This document shows positions 11,806 to 24,443 of a DNA stretch of 64,000 nt, piece by piece. The translations under genes were made by a program, and so were the position numbers. Source of the stretch: Neospora caninum Liverpool (Eukaryota; Apicomplexa; Conoidasida; Eucoccidiorida; Sarcocystidae); NCBI RefSeq assembly GCF_000208865.1, contig NC_018394.1:1883964-1947963 (forward strand), written 5' to 3'. Every line of letters starts with the position of its first letter. Position 1 is the stretch's first letter. Below the pieces are notes generated by a model. The model was not told where the DNA came from, did not search any database, and saw nothing but the letters and a program-made list of their open reading frames with translations.

Positions 11806-13058
11806 GCCGGTGTGAAGAAAATAGGTTTTGCACAACGAAGTCCTGAAACACATGCAGAGGAACGTAGATGTCTTTTCCTCTGTTTTACGCTTTGGAAATC
11901 TCGGGAAATGTGCAGATGCAACGATCCGCGGCCTTTCGATCTAAGAAATCTTTTGGAGCCGAGAAGCCGAGACGGGGGCGCGTGAAGCCAGCTGAAAACT
12001 TGCACTGAACGCGGTAAAGAACTCAGTACTCTGTATCTCGTCCTACTCGAGTCGCTTTTGAGTGGACGATTTCTACACCTTTGTCCCCTCAGAAAAAGGT
12101 CGTTTGTGGAAAAGGCCTCGCTATTGGGAGGAACCCCTGAGATGGAAAGGATGTTTGCCGTCGACACAAAGGATACACAGCCGATTCGCGTGTGTCTCTC
12201 CTCGACACCCGCGCGCATGCCTGCTCGAGTGCCCGCAGCGAAAGAGAAAAAACCCTCCGAGAGGACGGAGGAAATGAGAAGAACGCAGAAAAAGTTTCTG
12301 TTTTTCTTCCGTGAATCCACGTAGTCATTGCGTGAGGACCTAGGACAAAATCTGGATCCTGGAGGAAGGATTGAAAGAAACGAGAACGGCAGTTGACCGA
12401 TCTCCCGCGTGTCTCGTCTCCGGAAAGTCGCCGACGCATGCGTTCCCCCCTTGTGGAGACGTTTCGCCCTTGATAATACTTCCTTTCTTTCTGTGCGTTC
12501 CTCTTCGTCTCTTTCTTCTCCCCAGTTGTTTTTTCCGTTCCTTTTCCCCGTTCGTGCTTCATTTTTTATCTCTTTCTCGCCATCTCATGTCAGAGGGCCC
12601 CGTCTCTTGCGAGTTGTCAAATCGCTGGCCAAGTCTTCACTCTTCTGCCACGACTTTTTAAATTGGTTGTCTCCATTTCCTTCCCTCTCATCCCTCATCT
12701 CTTCTCCTCTTCCCGTTTCCTCCTCTCGAACGTCTGCTGTTCCTCCTTTCGCGCCTTCATCTCCAGCGCCTTCCCTTCCCATCGCCGGTGGTCTCTGGTG
12801 TCTCTTGTCGCTCTGTCTTCTCTCCTTTTATTACTCTCTTTTCTCACCCAGTTTCCTCTTTGTCCTCTCCAGTCTTCCATTCTGGCTCTTTTCTTCGCCT
12901 CCTCTCGCCCCTCATCTTCTCTTTTTGACCTTCCCTTTTCTCTCTCCTGACGCACTGCCTGCCTCTTCCTCTCCTTTTTTTGTCTCCTTTCCCGTCCCCG
13001 AGTCTCCTCTTCTCTCTCCGGAAGCCCGACAGCAAGTCTGCCTCCTTGCTCCCTTACC

Positions 13059-13364
13059 ATGGGGGCGTCCTTCTCTTCCCGCCTTGGATCTTCTCCTTCT
13101 CCTTCTTCTCTTTCTCCGCCTCCTTCCGACAAAATCGCTCCCCACGTCGCTGCGGTGGCAGAGATCGAAGGCTTCGCCGACGTCGTCTCGCGCTGCATCG
13201 GCACGTGTTACACGCGCTGTCTACACAAGCACGCGGACGTCTCGCTTGACGTGGCCGAAATGAGTTGCACAGATCGCTGCGTAGAGAAATATTTCCAGGT
13301 GCATGCGCTTGTCGGAGACACAATGCGAGCGCTTGCAGCTTGCAGCCCCTCTGCGGGGAACTGA
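13059..13364 (+). CDS. Small Tim chaperone (Tim10/DDP family), intronless
   Basis: A single 101-residue reading frame. The core holds the twin CX3C signature of the small Tims: C50-YTR-C54 and C70-TDR-C74, separated by 15 residues, with an additional C46. The sequence after the second motif (CTDRCVEKYFQVH) is the typical Tim9/Tim10 helix (C-L-D-R-C-V-x-K-Y-x-x-x-H). Family knowledge: these proteins form hexamers in the mitochondrial intermembrane space that escort hydrophobic precursors, and the Cys pairs form disulfides through Mia40/Erv1-type oxidation. The first 25 residues are Ser/Pro-rich and probably disordered. The start ACCATGGGG is the first ATG of the conserved frame, preceded by a long CT-rich leader. 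Whether it is Tim9, Tim10 or Tim13-like cannot be settled by eye. Confidence 0.88.
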   Translation: MGASFSSRLGSSPSPSSLSPPPSDKIAPHVAAVAEIEGFADVVSRCIGTCYTRCLHKHADVSLDVAEMSCTDRCVEKYFQVHALVGDTMRALAACSPSAGN

Positions 13365-14427
13365 ACGGCAGATCACATCCCTGCCTGGACGAAAATTCGA
13401 CTCCCGTGCATGCGCCTCGGGCGATCTCGGAACTCGCTCGCACCTCTGGAGGCCCAGGGATTCTACAGACACACGGGCCAGTTAAAACCGAGGGGGTTTA
13501 AAGACAAAGCAAAAAGCAGAGGCGACCGTTTCGAGTCTTCACACGGGGCGTGTCTTCGAGGCTTCCTGGGAAAACAGAGTTCCGCGCCTCCCTCGAAACG
13601 TGGATGTGTCAGCGTCGATGCGTGCTCGTGTTTCTGGACTTGTGACTGCCGGGGACGTATTTCGACGAGGCGGCGATGCAACACACTGGCGGCAAGAAGT
13701 CGGAGGAATCGAGGAGAGAAGCATTTCGTCGCGCGATCTTTCGTTAATCGTGAAGTGTTTAAAAGGGGAGTGCAGCACAGAAAAAGGACCAGGGAGGCGA
13801 GACACGTCGCGTGAAGACGGGGACAGTCCCTTCATTTTGAAGGCCTATGCGAGACACCCACGGGAGGCGAAAGCTCCGGCAAGGGGACAACGAGCGAAGG
13901 AAGAAGTTGGCGAAGAACAGAAGAAAAGAGCAAACTGAGAGAGAAGAGACAGGGCGAAGAGAAGCGTCTTCATTTGCACCACGTCCGGTCAAAAAAAAGT
14001 GTGGTAGGGAAGAAATAGGGTCTCTAATAACCACGTCGTTCCAGAACGCAATTCACCATCTGAAATGCCGGCCTCCACGGACGCTCTCGTCTTGCTGTGA
14101 CCGTTCGTCCTCCTGCAGTTCTTTCCTTTCCCCGAATTCCTCTGCATCTGTGATTCGCCATCCCCAGTCCTTCAGCGGGTTCTCCGCTTCTCGCCTTTCC
14201 CCTCCGCAGCGTTTTCCTCTGGTCTCGAAGTTCTTGAAGTCTCTGACGTCCTTTCTTCGAAAGACGCCCTCTTGTTTTTTTTCTCGATGGCGGGCTCTCT
14301 TTCAGGCGCTGGCCGGGCGATCAGGCCTGCAAACCGCCACCCTTCGCGTTTGCGTCTGGGCCGAAGTTGTTCTGGAAGGCACAGGCAAACGCCGTGCCTA
14401 GCTGAAGAGACAAAGGGTGCTGTCACG
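13365..14427. other. Intergenic spacer between small Tim and HPR/RAP genes
   Basis: No gene seen. It should contain the 3' flank of the small Tim gene and the promoter and leader of the next gene. If the alternative ATG at 14287 is used, the last 141 bases are coding. Confidence 0.55.
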
Positions 14428-17400
14428 ATGCGTGGCTCATTGGCATCGCATTCTTCGTTCTTCTCTTCTCCCTCGCCCCCTTCCTCCCGGGGCTTCTCGT
14501 CTCTGACCCCCGGACCTTCCCCGCCGTCGAGTACGGCGCACCTGTCTGCTATTTCTTCTCTTCTCTCTGCGTCTCGCTCTCTTTCTCTTTCTGCTTCGCC
14601 GTCTCTTTCTCGTGTTTCGTCTGGTGGTGTGCGTGTCTCTGCGCTCTCGCCTCTTTCCGTGTTTCCTTCGGCTGTGAGCTCTCCAGGTTCTGCCGTCGCG
14701 CTGCCGTCGTTTTGCGGCAGTCTCCGATTCGCGCGCCGCGAGTTGTTCTCTCAGCGTTCCCAGGGTCTGAAGATTCCTCGACTCGCGCGGATTTACCAGA
14801 TGGAGCCTCGCGAGCTGAGGAATGCGGTCGCAGACTGCGCGCGCCGCCAGATTCGCATGAAGGAGTTGTGGGACGCCTTTCTGTACCGCGCAGTGGTTCT
14901 CCGCGCAGACCTGCGACCTGAGCACGTGGCGAAAATCTTCCATTCTCTGGCCACGGTTCAGAAGCCCGTTCTGTCGTTCATAGACTACATGCTGGAAGAC
15001 GTGCGCTTCCGAGTGCACCTCTTTCGTCTCCAAGACATCGCTCTCCTTCTCTCCGCCTTGGCGCGTCTGCAGGTGCGCGACGACCTCCTCCTGCAGGCGC
15101 TCGTGCCGGTGATTCTGAAGCGCATTACCCCCGCCTCGCCCCCCAAAGACCTCGCGCTCGTGATGCATGCATTCGTCCGCATGGAAGGCCCGCAAGTGGA
15201 GCTGCTGGGCAGTCGCGTGGTCGCCTCGCTCGCTGGCCGCCTCGAGGCTCTTTCGCAGCCGCAGAGCCTCGCACTACTCCTCTCGGCCTTTGCGGAGCAC
15301 GCCAAGAAACAGATCCAGCGGGAGGCGCTGGAGAAGGAAAGGGAACGAGGCGTGGCCGACGCCGAGGACGGCAGGCGCGCAAGCAGCGAACCGGCGGAGA
15401 CCGGGGCCGCAGCGCACGAGCTCGGAGACCTCAGGGAGACGCCACTTCGCATACCCTTCCGCGTTTTCCTCGAGAGTCTGCTCGAGCAGACTGGGAGGCA
15501 GCTGCGCGACTTCCACGCGAGAGATTGTGTGCACACGCTTGCAGGCGTCGCGAGCCTCGCGGGGTGTAACCGGCGCATCCGGGAAGACTCGCGAAGGCGA
15601 GAAGAAGCGGCGTTGCTGCGACTCCGAGACGAAGAGGCAAAGGCGGGCCGAGGGGGGAGAGACGCAAGCAAAGGGACAGGAGCGAACGACGGAGGCGAAG
15701 ACGGGAACGGCGGAACAGGCGAGACGCGGTGGGAGGAGAGTTGTCTGTCGCCGTCGCTTCTGGAAGATGTTCTCTGGAGAGTGCACAAGCGACTGCTGGA
15801 GGTGAAGTTCGAAATGCAAAGCCGCGACGCCGTCCTGCTCTTCCGGAGTGTGCATGCGCTTCAAGCCGACTGTGGGGAATTCACGACGGAGACGGAAGAG
15901 CTGATCAAGTTGCCGAGACCGCTGGACGCCGGCGCGCGAGGCGAGGCCCGATCCCCCGCGGGCGACGCGTCTCCGGTTGTCTCCGGATGTGGCAACGAAG
16001 GAAAGAGGAAGAAGAGACGCCGACCGCTCCTCGAGAGGCTCCGAGACGTCGTCGTGCAAGAAGCCACGCACCGCGCCGGCGACCTGGAGACGACGGAGGT
16101 TCTCGAACTACTCCGCATTCTCGCCTCGGAAACCGAACAGGTGAGCCGGGAAAGAGAAAAGGGGAGGAAGGAAAAGAGAGAGGACGAAAAAGGATACACA
16201 GAGACAGAGACAGACAGGGAGAAGTAGAATAGACAGAAGTGAAAGAGAGAAGAGTGAAGAGAAGCAGGAGGAGAGATAGACGGAGGAGAAAAGGGGCTAG
16301 CGTGAGGAAGGGGGTAAGAAACGCGAGGAAGGAGGGAGCAAATGAGAAAGCGACGCAATCGCAAATGCTTGATAGTTCTGTTTTTACTTTTGTCAAATCA
16401 GATGTCCACACGCTGAATGAGAGTCGTTGAATTTCGATGGAGATGTGTTTCAGCAAACAAGCACGTGTATGTGTTCCATTCGGAATCCTTTCTTCTTGGC
16501 CTTCGACGGCCTGTATAGACATAGCGGCACCTGACCGGGACGTCTTACGAATATGTATCCCTTTTCAAGTGAAACTCTGACTATGAGACGCTTTCTCTGT
16601 AGGGGACAGTCTGTCGCTTGTCCTTTCTGTTTCGTTTTCTTTCATTCGTCTTCTTCGCTGTCCGAAATTTTCGTCATCTCCACCAAAACATGTCAAGCGC
16701 CCGACATGTTTCCATCGCGTTTCAGTGCACCCGTACGACCCGTTTTTGTCAGTCCTATGACTGCTGGCCTTCAAGTTTTGTTCTGTCCTTACAAACGATT
16801 CTGGCCGTTGGGGCGTGGCCCTCGAACCGTGCTTGTCTCCTTTGTGTGCTTCCACGAAATTTTCGTCAGTTCTACCCCGGCCTAGAAGCTGCGCTCTGTG
16901 TCCGTCTTTCGGACTCCCTCGTCGGTTTTTCTTCGCCGTATTTCAAGCCTCCCGTTGAACTCCACAAGGCTCTTCAGCAAACCGCCGATATCTTCCTTCG
17001 ACTGTTCTCTTCTGCCAAGCCGCACTTGCCGCCTTCGTTTTCCGGCCTTCCTTTTTCTCTGGCTGCTCGATCCCCGTCAGAGCGCGACGCTTGCGGCGGG
17101 CTGCGAGGCAGTTTCGCGATTTCTCTGAACCAAGAAGACACCTCGTCTCCGCGGCTGGCCCTTGAACATTCCGGCCGGAACTACCGATTTGCTGGAGCGA
17201 TCGGCACCAGTTTCTTCAAGCTACTGGCTAAGCAAAGAGAGATGAAACTCACCCCGCAGGTGAGAAGCAAGGATACGTGGAAACGCAGATGAGAGGAAGG
17301 CACAACAGGACCGAGTTCAACTGGCAGCCGGTGCGCTAGAAATCCCAGAGGAAGCGAACGCAGGCCCGCGCGCGCGGGGATGCGCAGAGACGAGGACCGA

Positions 17401-20286
17401 AAGCGCATTCTTTACCCTCTCTCGCGACGACTGGATTGATTGCATAGATACCTAAATGCATGCGGATCGCTATCTACAGACACGTGGAAACGGCTGCCTT
17501 GTTTCGCGTGGCCCCGTAGAGGAGGCAAGGCACGCGCTGGTCGCATATCCGCTTATTTATATATATATATATATACGTGTATATATATATATATATACGT
17601 ATATATATATATACCTGATAGAGTTTGCTCGTATCGATCACTGTGGCGGCTCGCCATTCTTTGCAAAGAGCGAAAAATGTTTCTGCTCTTGCAGCTGCAG
17701 ATGTTTGGTGCGTGGCCTGTGCATGCAGACGGTTGGGTCAACTGCGTCCGCGTTTTCTTGACACTTTTTTCCGGAGCCGTCGCTTTCGTTTTCGATGTCT
17801 CTATCCAGGTTGCTGCGACGGTCACCTGGGCCTTGGGCGTCTTTCACATCCGTGATCCTCACTGGGCAACAACCCTTAAACACCGCAGAGCGTCCGTTGT
17901 CTCCTGCTTCACTGGCAACCCCCTCTTTCCCTCTTCCGCTTCTCCGCCTTCCTCTGCGTCTTCGTCGTCTTCCTCCCTGTCTCCCCCTTCTCGGCCTTCT
18001 TCCTCGGGCGAGTCTTCGGAGTCTACGTCCAGTGGTTTGTCTTCTGTTTTTCTCGAAGAAGAAGAGGCTGATCAACTCCAGGCGTACCTCCAGGGCGCAA
18101 AGACTCTCTCCAAGTTGGCGGGCGGCCTCGCGCTCTTAGGGATGAGTGACGTGGCTGACTGCCTGGGGATCTTTCCGCTGCTGTCCACAGTCGACACCTT
18201 CGGAGAAGTAAGCAAGGACACCAGGACAAGAGGCGAGCAAAACGATGTGAGCAGGAGAAAGAATACGGATGGCAGAAGAAGGCAGTGCCTACAGAAAAAG
18301 GGAAGGTTGCGAGGTGAGAGAGAGAGATGGCAAACACGCACGAAAAACGACGCATCCTTGTTCAACAGGGTTCGCGCGGTTGGACAAGAAGGCCGGAGTC
18401 CGTGATGGGGTTTCAAAGCAAAGCGGTTTCGTAAAGTTCCTCGCTTCTTCTCCAGCGATCTGCGTGTGCGGTTCCGCCCGTCTTCACCTCTGTGCGTATG
18501 CAGCCAGAACTGCCTTTGTCGATCCTGATGGCTGCTGCGGTCTTCGACTTGACTCGGCGCCCTGCCACGCTCGCGAATTCTCTCCTTCAGCCTGCAGCTG
18601 AGGCGGTCTACAACCAAGTGAGCGACCGTCTGGCTGAAAAAGACCTGACCGGGGATGCTGAACAGCTCCCAGTTTTTCACAACGAAAAAACGTCTCAAAC
18701 CTACAAGCGCCTACCGCTTCCCTGGAGCTTCTCTACGCGTTTTTGTCTTGCGTCTATCCGCTCTGCAGCGAGAAGCATTGCCGCCGTGGTATTCTCCTTC
18801 GCTCCGCTTCATTTCGATGTCGTCTCTTCCCTCGGCCTGGCCTGCCTTCCTCCAAGACTTCTTCGCGAACCCTGACCCCCACGTGGCTGCAGCGCCCACC
18901 GGCCTTGCTCAGCTGTCGCTCGGTGGCTGCTGGATTGCTCCGCATTTAAGCCGACTGGGCACTCACGACATGCTGCTGCGGACGGAATTCATCCAGAGCG
19001 AGCGGCTAAGGAAAGGCAGCCGCCGGGGCTCTCAGGTTGTCCATCGGAGTCAGCAGTTTGATGCCATCGTCGGGAGGTACCTAAACAAAGCCGGGGTTTC
19101 TTCTCTGTTGTACAGGCCAGCGGGGAGTGACGAACTCTCAGGAGACGCGCCTGGTTTTCGCGCACAGATGTCTGGTGAATCGAGGAGGGAAGGACGGGGT
19201 AACAAACTGAATTTCGACAAGGTGGGGGATGACACAAACGCAGAGGAACACGCCGCTTGGGGAGGAGAGGAATCTCTCGAGGGCGAAGCCGACGAGACGC
19301 CGTTGGATGCCGAGACGGATCTCGCATCAGTCTCAGACCGTTTCGAGGGAGACACCGAGGAGGACGAAGGCATGATCGTCTTTCCCGAAAGGGTGAGGAA
19401 GGAACTACTGTCGTGGCAGGGTGTACACGTTGCCTGCGAAGTACAAGTCGGTCCCTTCGTCGTTCCCTTTGCAGTCGACTTGGTGAGTCTCGGTGAACAT
19501 CTGAAGCGTTTCCCTTTGAGGGCGGCAAAAAAGACCTCGTCGAGTGAAGAAAGTCTGGCGGAGGAGAGCTTGAGCCTGGACGAGGTTCGGGAGGAAGAAA
19601 CGGCGACAGGCACCCCAGACGGAAGCAGAGAAGAGGCTGAGGCGGCGGATAGGAAATATCCGAGAGCCGAAGACGCCCCGAGGCAGGACGAGCAGAAGTC
19701 TGGAGACCTAGAGCAGAACGCTGCGCATGCAGAAGGTGGGAAAAACCCCGAGGGTCCGAATCCCCGCACACATATCCTTCTCGATGTGCTCTGGAGGGAT
19801 TTCGACTTTTACTTGGAGCCGCATTCCGGCTCAACCCCTGCGTCGTTCCCCAGCTCGGCTCCGCCCGCGCGTGGGCCCGTTCAGGCAGAGGACGACGCTG
19901 AGCATGCAGCTAAAGCGCATGCAGAGGAGGGACCTTCTGAAAGTAGGGAGGTAGACGGACGTTCTGTCTCGCAGAGACCGCCAGTCAACAGAGGCAAGAG
20001 TCCCATGCTGTGTGCCGGGAAATTCGCTGAGCTCAATGCCCTACGCCGCCAAGGATGGCATGTGGCCTGCGTCAGCGAGACTTCATGGTTAACTCTTGAG
20101 GCGCAGCGAAGACGGGGTGAGGGCGAACGTGAGGATCTGAAGCGCTATATACTCTCTTGTATCGCCTCTCTGGGGAAGCGAAAACACAGGCGGCATTTGA
20201 ACGATCGGGAAAGGATCGGTATGGGAGACGACGGGGAAGTCGCTGGCGGCAGCGCGTCCGATGTGTCAACGGTAGCAAATTCCTAA
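14428..20286 (+). CDS. HPR/RAP-domain mitochondrial RNA-binding protein, five exons
   Basis: Exons 14428-16140, 16870-17259, 17809-18207, 18456-18617 and 18769-20286 give about 1393 residues. Every intron is phase 0 with GTGAG or GTAAG donors. The first 80 residues are Ser/Arg/Pro-rich and poor in acids, like a mitochondrial presequence. From about residue 112 helical repeats of the heptatricopeptide (FASTK-like) type appear (HVAKIFHSLATVQKPVLSFI, DLALVMHAFVRM), and again across the exon 2/3 join (LTPQVAATVTWALGVF). A RAP domain occupies about residues 1220-1340: ILLDVLWRDFDFYLEP, an inserted acidic low-complexity stretch, then ALRRQGWHVACVSETSWLTL. Family knowledge: such proteins bind organellar RNA; in apicomplexans many act on fragmented mitochondrial rRNA. 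An in-frame ATG at 14287 would add 47 basic residues, and I cannot decide between the two starts. Confidence 0.85.
17557..17613. repeat. (TA)n microsatellite in intron 2 of the HPR/RAP gene
   Basis: Three TA runs separated by CG, inside the intron between exons 2 and 3. Confidence 0.92.
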
Positions 20287-23200
20287 GCTACTAGCCCCCC
20301 TGCATCTCAGCGGCGTCTTGTAACTTTCACGTCTATCTTTTCTGCATCGGCACGACAGACACAACTATGTGGAGTACGAGATAAAATAATAGCCTCACGC
20401 CTCGTATTACTGGGGTTGCGTCCACTAGTTCAAAAGGATGGCGACACACTTTTAGTCGCACCCCAGATTGTGCTGCCGCGAGACGAAAAGACCGGAAACG
20501 ACGTTTAAGCTCTTTTCTGAGTTTCGGGAGAGCACGGACACTTGGGAAAATTCAGGGGTGGAAAAACGCAGGGAGGAGCCAGCGTGTAGCCGTTTTTCAG
20601 CGGCATCTGCCGTCGCATGTTCGTCGATGTCGCGAGTCTGCGTCTTCTCATTGTCGTTAATGCCGTGAGCTCGCGTGCAATCAGATGTGGCTTTGTGTCG
20701 GTTTCACTTGAGGAAATGCAAAAACGCGTTTCGGAGTGCTCTTAAAGCGCCAAGGTTTCCACTGTTCTCACAACCGGTGTGTGTCCGTACAGTTGTTCCC
20801 GCATGTCAACGACCTCGCAGCGTCGCCGATGTATCCTCTTCCGTTGTATCTGAATCAACAGACTTTCTCTTTCGTCTTGTCCGAATATCTTTTCTGGAGG
20901 AACCCCTTGTCAACCTGTTCCTCGTATTAGAAACCAACCACCGACGACTGGCCTAGGAAAAAACGGGAGGCAATAGCAGCAGTAGCAGCTACTCACTTCA
21001 GCGGCAGCTGCAGAACCCTCTCTGGACTGCTAGCTGGCCTGACGCATGACGAGACACCACAAGTAGCCCGAAGTGTGCGGATAAGAACCTAGGTTCGAAA
21101 GCCACAGCACGGGCGGCCGCGGATGATCCTCCCGGGGTTTGAGTAGTCAGGATTCGTCGGCGGTGAATATCGCTATAAAGGTGTCTGCGCATGTATAGAG
21201 ATATACGTACATGCATTAACCCGTCGGTGCAAGGGTGAAAACGTGTGGATGCATAGATACGGATACGATATTTATGGTGCTCGTGTAACATCTGAGAATT
21301 CATGTCCGGTCTCGGCCAGTGTGGAGCGCATCTCGTGGAGTTTTGCCGAGCGACTCTCCCGTTTTGTTCTGCTCTGCCTTGGATCAAGTTGCTTCGGATG
21401 AAACGATTGACGATAAAACGCATAAAAGGCCCGCCATCGGCACGCAGGCTCCGCCAGTCACGCGCCTTCCCTGAACCACTCTGTAAAAGCAAGACACGCA
21501 ACCTGGCCACTCTCCGCCTTCACAGCCGTCACACGTGCGCGAAAATATCTGTGGTCTTTGCTGTGCAACTGTGCGAGCCTCCTGAGTTTCACACCAAACT
21601 CGGACGAATGTATCCACTTTTTCCCTGTACGCTATTTTGGCACAACTCTCCCCCCAAGGTTTGCACAGCTCGACGGTCGCCGGTGCATGTGTGTGCACGA
21701 GCACGCGGGCGATGGTTTTTCATCCTGGGCACCAACACCGAAACGAACAGCATGCGTTCCCACAAGTCCAGTTAAAATAGCGCGGTCTGTTGGACGGTAT
21801 TTCCAGTGGACGTCTTGAAAAGCTGCGAACGCTTGGCATAATTGGCAGACGGTTTATGGTAGCCGGTCGCTAGCAGCTGGTGCACACTGTTCCCGCTTTG
21901 CAGCGGGCGTTTTTTGAGGCGGTCGCTTGCCAGAGTGTTTTGCCCCGCATGGAGCAAGTTTTCACTGTTTGTGCTACTTGTCGGCAAATGGTCGGCCACG
22001 CTTTGTCGTGTAAAAGCTTGCCTGTGAAGTCGTGTGGCGCCGAGCTCGGGTGGTGACGGGAGCCTGCTGTGTGTTTTTGCGTGCATTTTCCGCCATGGGA
22101 GGTTTTTGTGCTCGTTCGTACGCCGCTCCGTTGCCGGCACGAGCACTACCCGTCCAACGCGGCCGGGCGAGACGGCTCTACAGCTGTAGGCCGAGACAAA
22201 GGCAACGGACAGATCTAGAACGTCAGCTCCGTCTTGTGCGCGACATGTTTTTGTGAAACACTGTGCCTTTCTCTGACTAGAACCGGCCTTGTGTGGCGGT
22301 CACATCGAGTCGCTGCGCCGGTGGATGTACAGCTGAGATCAGGTGTCTTGTGAGCTCTCGCGTTTTTCCGTTGGCGGCGCTTCGTGTCCGATGTGCTGGA
22401 AGTGTTACCTTTCGGAGGCCTTTCGACTTTTCCTTGAGTAACGACGGAGCGTGAAAGCCCGCTTTGATGCAGGTTCAAAGATTACGGGGAACAACGGGCG
22501 TCAGAGTTGAAGTAACCGGTTGTGTCATGTAGCTTGACTATACGATTAGAAAAGCAACAAAACAGCCAAATGTCATTCCGGGTTGTTGCCTTTTCCTTGG
22601 AGTGCTCTTCTGTGGACCAGACACCAGGCTCCACGCCGAGCCACTGGAAAGGCCATTCCGTTCTCTACTCTTCGTCTACTTTTTGCCCGATTCAGTTGAA
22701 GCTGGCTGCTGTGGTCCCGGACCTACGGTATTCTTATTTTCCGACTCTCCTTTCACGGTCGCTTTTTGCCAAGACAGCCTGTTCCACTTCTTAGCCCACT
22801 CCATGGTCGGTGCTGTTACCGTTCTTGAGAGCCACTAGAGTCGCGGCTTCGCTTTCTCAAAGTACTGTCTCCGCCTTGGGAAAGAACAAAGCGTGTAGTC
22901 GCTACCCCTTCGCACCACTCATTGTTCAAGGCGATCTTAAGCCTCTGTCGCGTGTCTCCACCGTTCGTAACCAGTGTGCATGACTTTCTGACCCCAGAAC
23001 TTGTATCAGTTATTGGAAAGTTGCTTCTCTCTGGCCTCCCCGCCGCTCCCTTTCGCAAGGAGGACGGCGTGACGAAACTGTGCCGCGACACCAGCTCACG
23101 TTGAGGTTGTGACCGTTGACGGTGTCTTCCTGAACACGGAATTCCGATGTCGTTATCGCGACTTCGTCCTACAGCCTAGAGCCTTTCTTTGGTTCGCTAT

Positions 23201-24443
23201 GGCTGTTGCCGTTTGCCGTACTAGACAGCCAAGATGGCAGGCCCGCTGGACCCGCTGAAGGGAAACATCGGCGTGACTTCCGGGGTTTCGCACCGTGGAG
23301 ACATCTCCCTCTAGAAGAGTGCACGTGCGTTGAAGCGAGCGCGTAGCCGTGCGCCCTCGATCCGACCCTCTGGCGAGCTGCCAGGACAATCCAGGGCTGT
23401 CTCCTTTCCATCGCCCCGGCTCTGGCTCCAGCGCCCCCCACAGCATGCCAGAGTTCTGCACGGGCAAACGCAATTGTACCATAGAACAAAAACTGGAGTT
23501 TCCACTATCGCAGACCGTTGCCCCGCGGTGCCGTCGTGATTCCATTTTCTGTCGTAGAGTTTTGGCGGCTGTAATCGACTCGCCTTCTTTCTCCCGCGAC
23601 CTCAAACGTACTTGTTTACTAGTTCAGTCCGGGTCCACGAGCGGCCTCTAAAGGAACACTTTGGGAGTGATATGCGCTGAGCTGTGCGCGCCCACGCCAG
23701 AGTGGGAAACGGAATGTTAGTGTGCGGGTCAACCGCGACTTCCTCGTCGACTCCGTGCCTTCACGAGCATACTCTACCGGCGGTCCTTCCCCTCTGAGCG
23801 CCAAACCGTCAGGGTGTCGGGAAGCTGCCAAGCTCTCCTGCCTCAGGTGTGCCGACGACTTGGGCACTTCGAGGCATGCTTCCGGTAGACAGGAGAAGGC
23901 CGGTCAGATTTTGCCGCCTGTCATTTCAATTTGGGAGTCATCGTTGAGTGAGACCTCGCTATTCCGACATAGGCATGCCTTGACTCTCCATGCCTCCACG
24001 CATCAGGAGGTTCAAGGGCTTTACCATCAGACATTTAGCGTATCCGCACTCTCTTTGCGGCAAGGCCGTCGCCCAGGCACGCCGGCGCAGCCGTTGTATG
24101 ACAGAAGTCTCTGTGTTTCCGCCCGAGTCCATTCTTGCGAAACTCCAACCTACAGGGAACTGCCTGTTTCAGTCTAAACCCTCCTAGAAAGGTTTGTCAC
24201 GGAGTTGGATGCCACATCTTGACCTGAGGCGTTTAGGGCTTCCTCTCTCGTTGACAACATGGGGCTTTCTGCAGTGGTACACACAGTGACGCCACGTGAA
24301 CACCGAGCAGTTCTGGTGTGAAGACGTCGATCTCCACTGCGTGTATCCCCTTGCAGCATTCGGCGTTTCTTTGTTAACAATATGCGTCAAGGCCGAGTGA
24401 CAGTCAGAGGTGATTGCCTGGACTCTGGCTCTCCTGTCTCACG
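20287..24443. other. Intergenic region, 4.2 kb, no gene seen
   Basis: Short open frames on both strands show no domain, no good start context and no splice-compatible continuation. It should hold the 3' flank of the HPR/RAP gene and the promoter of the next gene. It has no long TA run, unlike most other spacers here. A spliced gene with very small exons could be missed. Confidence 0.5.

Larger units (their letters stand above)
8774..13058. other. Divergent intergenic region
   Basis: This region separates the start of the CDGSH gene (leftward) from the small Tim gene (rightward), so it should hold both promoters and leaders. GCATGC motifs, a known regulatory element type in T. gondii, occur at 9256, 12215 and 12436. 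Two G-runs lie at 10806-10816 and 11055-11070, and a TA-rich tract at 11706-11805. From about 12475 to 13050 the + strand is pyrimidine-rich, like the leader of the downstream gene. The 315-residue minus frame ending at 8609 overlaps CDGSH exon 1 and its leader and is not credited as a separate gene. Confidence 0.55.
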
